A DNA stretch of 10,255 bases from CAYSUS01 sp964434165. GTDB taxonomy: Bacteria; Planctomycetota; Planctomycetia; Pirellulales; Thermoguttaceae. A program made the position numbers and the translations under genes. Below, piece by piece: positions 7,501 to 10,255 of this stretch; positions within the stretch are counted from its first letter, which is position 1; every line of letters starts with the position of its first letter. The stretch lies in contig CAYSUS010000171.1 of the NCBI GenBank assembly GCA_964434165.1, forward strand, positions 1 to 10,255, read 5' to 3'. A model generated the notes under the pieces. That model worked only from the letters and a program-made list of their open reading frames with translations, did not search any database and had not been told where the DNA came from.

Positions 7501-9943
7501 AAACCCCGCCGCAGGACCGAGCGCCCCTGGGGCCACTCCGTCCTGCGAAGAAGAGGGGGAGCGCCGCGTGCTGGTCTTGGCGCCCTTCGGGCGCGATGCG
7601 GCGGAGATCGGCCGCGTGCTCGACCAGGCCGGCTGGGATGCCCGGCCTTGTGCGGGCGCGGAGGCGCTCTGCACGGAAATCGCGCGGGGCACGGCGGCCG
7701 TGGTGCTGGCCGAGGAGGGGCTTCTGGAGGACGGCCTGCGCCGGCTCACGGCCGCGCTGGCCGAGCAGCCCGCGTGGTCCGATCTTCCGCTGGTGGTCCT
7801 CACCTCGCGCGTGCGCGAAGAGGGCGACGGCTGGCACGCCCTGCCGGAGATCCAGGAAACGGCCCACCTGATCCTGCTGGAGCGCCCGCTGCGAAGGGCC
7901 ACGCTCCTCAGCGCCGTGCGGGCCGCGGCCCGGTCGCGGCGCCGACAGTACCAGGTCCGCGACGAGCTGGCCGCGCGCAAGCGGGCCGAGCAGGCGCTGC
8001 GCCAAAGCGAGGCCCTGCACCGGACGTTTGCCGCCAATCTGCCGGGCGGGGCCGCGTTCATTCTCGACCGCGACCTGCGATACCAGTTGGCCGCGGGGCG
8101 TGCACTGGAGGCGGTGGGATTCAGCTCCGCGGACTTCGAGGGCCGCACGATCTGGGAGGCGTGCGATCCCGCCGTCGCCCAGCACCGCGAGCCCCTCTTC
8201 CGGCAAGTGCTCGCCGGCGTGCCCTTCCGCCACGAGCACGAGGACCACGGGCGCTGCTACCTGAGCGAGGGCGTGCCGATCCGCGACGAGCGCGGAGAGG
8301 TGACCCACGTGCTGGCCGTCTCGTACGACATCACCGAGCGCAAGCGGGCGGAGCAGGCCCTGCGCCAGAGCGAGGCCACGCTGAGCGCCGTGCTCGACGC
8401 CCTGCCCGCCGGCGTGATCATTGCCGATGCCGAGGGCCGGATCGTCCGCGACAACGCGGCCACGCGCGAGCTGTGGGGGGTGCCGCCCGAGACGACCTCC
8501 TGGGAGCAGTACGGCGAGTGGGTCGGGTGGCGGTCCGGGACGGGTGGGCGGATCGAGGCGCCCGAGTGGGCCATGACCCGAGCGCTGCGCAGCGGCGAGG
8601 TGACGCGCAACGAGCTGGTCCAGAACCAGCGCTTCGGCAGCGACGAGCGGCGGTATTACCTGAACAACGTCGCCCCGCTGCGCGACGCCGAGGGCCGGAT
8701 CGTCGGCGGCGTGGCCGCCATGCTCGACGTGACCGACCGGATGGCCGCGGAGCAGGCCCTCCGCGAATTGAACGAAACGCTCGAGGCCCAGGTCGCCGAG
8801 CGGACCGCCACGGCGCGGCGGCGGGCGCGGGACCTGCGGCGCCTGGCCGCCGAGTTGAGCGAGGCCGAGCACCGCGAGCGCACGCGCCTGGCCAGGCTGC
8901 TGCACGACGATCTTCAGCAACTGATCCTGGCGGCCCAGCTCCGCCTGCCGGTGCTGGCCGACGCGCCGCGCGAGCAGCTCCTGCAGCACCTCGACAAGAT
9001 CGACGAGATCCTCGGCCTCTGCATGCGGACCTCGCGAAGCCTCTCCCACGAGTTGAGCCCCCCGGTCCTTCAGCACGGGACCTTGCAGGACGCGATCGAG
9101 TGGCTCGGCCAGTGGTTCGGGGAGCAGCACGGGTTGGCCGTGGCCGTCCGGTCGCCGGGGTTGGTGCCGGAGATGCCCGAGCACCTGCGGGTCTTCCTCT
9201 TCCACGCGGTACGCGAGTTGCTGTTCAACGTGGTCAAGCACTCGGGGCGAATGGAGGCGCGGGTAGCGCTCCTGTCCCGGGACGGGCATCTGAGCATCGA
9301 GGTGGAGGACGACGGTCAGGGATTCGATCCGGCGGCCGTCGAAGTCCGCCTCCAACGACCGGAGGGATTTGGTTTGTTCAACATCCAGGAGCGGCTGGTG
9401 GCCTTGGGGGGCCGGATGGAGATCGGGAGGAACCCGCCCGGCGGGGCACGCTTTCGGCTCGTGCTTCCCGTCGCCGAAGCGCCGGCGCTGGAGCCGGAAG
9501 GGACCGGAGAGGACCGCGAGGAAGCGGCGCCGCGCTCCACCGAGGACCAGCGTCCGGAGGGCAGCGTCCTTCGTCTGCTCATTGTGGACGACCACCAGGT
9601 CGTGCGCGAGGGCCTCATCGGCCTGTTGAGCCGGCAGAAGGACATCGACGTGGTGGGTGAGGCCGCCGACGGCCGGCAGGCCGTCGAGCTGGCCGAGGAC
9701 CTGCGCCCCGACGCGATCCTCATGGACGTGGACATGCCGATCATGAACGGCATCGAGGCCACGCGGCGGATCAAGCAGCGCAGCGCCCAGACCGTGATCG
9801 TCGGCCTCTCGCTGCACGAGGGGGCGGCGGTGGGCCGGGCCATGGCCGAGGCGGGGGCGGACGCCTACGTCTCCAAGCACGCCCCCGGCAGACAGGTCGC
9901 CGAGGTGCTCCGCCAGGCCTGTCGGCGCGAGCAATCCGGGTAG
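7484..9943 (+). CDS. Hybrid sensor histidine kinase: receiver-like, PAS-PAS, HisKA_3, HATPase, NarL-type receiver
   Basis: This 819-residue protein has no membrane segment and is probably cytoplasmic. Residues about 27-150 look like a receiver fold (RRVLVLAPFGRD; SDLPLVVLTSR; LILLERPLRRATLLSAVRAA) but lack the acidic pocket and phospho-Asp. PAS1 spans about 178-292 and PAS2 about 298-430, each followed by a linker helix. The dimerisation helix has LLHDDLQQ with H474, a NarX/DesK-type (HisKA_3) HDxxxQ motif. The ATPase domain has N582 (ELLFNVVKHS), D609 (EDDGQGFD) and GFGLFNIQERL. An acidic linker leads to a complete receiver from about 698: D702/D703, acceptor D748 (LMDVDMP), S776 and K798. 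That receiver resembles NarL but has no HTH after it. The ATG overlaps the KaiC-like gene, with GGAGAG at 7468-7473. The partner and final output are not in the window. Confidence 0.92.
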   Translation: MSEPNENPAAGPSAPGATPSCEEEGERRVLVLAPFGRDAAEIGRVLDQAGWDARPCAGAEALCTEIARGTAAVVLAEEGLLEDGLRRLTAALAEQPAWSDLPLVVLTSRVREEGDGWHALPEIQETAHLILLERPLRRATLLSAVRAAARSRRRQYQVRDELAARKRAEQALRQSEALHRTFAANLPGGAAFILDRDLRYQLAAGRALEAVGFSSADFEGRTIWEACDPAVAQHREPLFRQVLAGVPFRHEHEDHGRCYLSEGVPIRDERGEVTHVLAVSYDITERKRAEQALRQSEATLSAVLDALPAGVIIADAEGRIVRDNAATRELWGVPPETTSWEQYGEWVGWRSGTGGRIEAPEWAMTRALRSGEVTRNELVQNQRFGSDERRYYLNNVAPLRDAEGRIVGGVAAMLDVTDRMAAEQALRELNETLEAQVAERTATARRRARDLRRLAAELSEAEHRERTRLARLLHDDLQQLILAAQLRLPVLADAPREQLLQHLDKIDEILGLCMRTSRSLSHELSPPVLQHGTLQDAIEWLGQWFGEQHGLAVAVRSPGLVPEMPEHLRVFLFHAVRELLFNVVKHSGRMEARVALLSRDGHLSIEVEDDGQGFDPAAVEVRLQRPEGFGLFNIQERLVALGGRMEIGRNPPGGARFRLVLPVAEAPALEPEGTGEDREEAAPRSTEDQRPEGSVLRLLIVDDHQVVREGLIGLLSRQKDIDVVGEAADGRQAVELAEDLRPDAILMDVDMPIMNGIEATRRIKQRSAQTVIVGLSLHEGAAVGRAMAEAGADAYVSKHAPGRQVAEVLRQACRREQSG
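7975..8377 (+). repeat. Two near-identical 40-base direct repeats inside the kinase gene
   Basis: Bases 7975-8014 and 8338-8377 match at 37 of 40 positions and are 363 bases (121 codons) apart, in frame. They encode the linker RKRAEQALRQSEA that stands before each PAS domain. A weaker third version, MAAEQALRELNETL, follows PAS2 near 8741-8782. All three mismatches are silent. The pattern fits duplication of a PAS-plus-linker unit or gene conversion between linkers. Confidence 0.7.
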
Positions 9944-9977
9944 GGGCGGGACAGGCACTTCCGCCCCGTCCCGGAAG
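9943..9977 (+). terminator. Possible stem-loop after the kinase gene, no T-run
   Basis: GGGGCGG (9943-9949) pairs perfectly with CCGCCCC (9961-9967) around an 11-base loop, starting at the last base of the stop codon. An alternative, overlapping stem is CTTCCG (9958-9963) with CGGAAG (9972-9977). No T-tract follows either, so this is a weak terminator candidate; mRNA 3'-end protection is equally possible. The rest of the gap to 10153 shows no gene. It contains TTGTCA at 9995-10000 without a matching -10 element, and a five-base stem GGGCG/CGCCC (10114-10118 with 10127-10131) just before the ribosome binding site of the next gene. Confidence 0.35.
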
Positions 9978-10153
9978 CCTCCTCGCCGGTCAACTTGTCA
10001 TGCTGTGCGTCAGGGTGACGCGGTTCGGGGGTTTGGCGGACCGCCCTCCTGGCCGTCGCACGCGCCTTGTCTTTGCGCCCTCGCCTTCGGCACACCATTC
10101 GCTTACTGCGGCAGGGCGGTGTCGGTCGCCCGCTGAGGAGCAAGGAGCGCGAG

Positions 10154-10255
10154 ATGAATTCGGAAATAACCATTCAGTCGAGACTCCGCGAGCTGGCCCG
10201 CAACCTGTACTGGACCTGGCACCCCGAGCTGATCGCGATCTTCCGCGACCTCGAC
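10154..10255 (+). CDS. glgP: Alpha-glucan (glycogen/maltodextrin) phosphorylase, 5' end only
   Basis: Only the first 34 codons are present; the gene runs off the window. The ATG has AAGGAG at 10142-10147, six bases upstream. After a short leader the sequence reads LRELARNLYWTWHPELIAIF and then RDLD, which matches the conserved N-terminal segment (the DUF3417 region) of bacterial and archaeal alpha-glucan phosphorylases, typically LxxLAxNLWWSWNPEAxxLFxxLD. These enzymes remove glucose from storage glucan with phosphate, yielding glucose-1-phosphate; the pyridoxal-phosphate site lies far downstream and cannot be checked. It is separated from the kinase gene by 210 bases and probably has its own promoter. 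Confidence 0.85.
   Translation, partial: MNSEITIQSRLRELARNLYWTWHPELIAIFRDLD

Noticed and set aside
7445..9958. An 837-codon open frame on the - strand opposite the kinase gene
   Set aside because: It mirrors the third-position GC of the kinase gene, and its low-complexity composition matches no protein family.
9995..10023. A sigma-70 type promoter with -35 TTGTCA before the phosphorylase gene
   Set aside because: No AT-rich -10 hexamer lies 16-18 bases downstream; the region there is ACGCGG.
10035..10045. Hairpin GGCGG-A-CCGCC
   Set aside because: The one-base loop cannot form as drawn, and short complementary runs are expected by chance at this GC content.

Overview
The window is GC-rich, densely packed bacterial DNA with every recognisable gene on the + strand. 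Three blocks can be read.

Block 1 (1-5765) is an almost complete N-ATPase operon, the alternate Na+/H+-translocating F-type ATPase with gene order atpDCQRBEFAG. The window opens inside atpD (beta) and continues with atpC (epsilon), atpQ, atpR, atpB (a), atpE (c), atpF (b), atpA (alpha) and atpG (gamma). The order, the two small membrane genes atpQ and atpR, and the lack of a separate delta gene (atpH) mark it as N-type rather than housekeeping F-type. Features worth noting are a c subunit with two membrane carboxylates (E30 and E63, followed by S64 and T65), a b subunit whose C-terminal third looks like the delta subunit, a low-complexity acidic/proline tail on subunit a, and a cluster of strong inverted repeats just before atpE.

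Block 2 (6001-9943) follows a 235-base non-coding gap. It holds a two-gene cassette with a 17-base overlap: a double-domain KaiC-family ATPase and an 819-residue hybrid sensor kinase. The kinase runs receiver-like domain, PAS, PAS, HisKA_3-type dimerisation helix, HATPase, NarL-type receiver. There is no kaiA or kaiB in the window, so this is better read as a KaiC-like signalling module than as a cyanobacterial-type clock.

Block 3 (10154-10255) follows a 210-base gap and gives the first 34 codons of a gene whose N-terminus matches alpha-glucan (glycogen/maltodextrin) phosphorylase.

The organism is probably a planctomycete. This is inference from the high GC, the N-ATPase of the kind scattered through Planctomycetota, the KaiC-like/PAS-kinase pair and the style of the phosphorylase N-terminus. 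N-ATPases are often horizontally transferred, so the operon itself is weak taxonomic evidence. Functionally, block 1 would hydrolyse ATP to export Na+ or H+ (or run in reverse), block 2 would turn an ATP- or ligand-dependent signal into a phosphorelay, and block 3 releases glucose-1-phosphate from storage glucan. Any functional link between the blocks is speculative.
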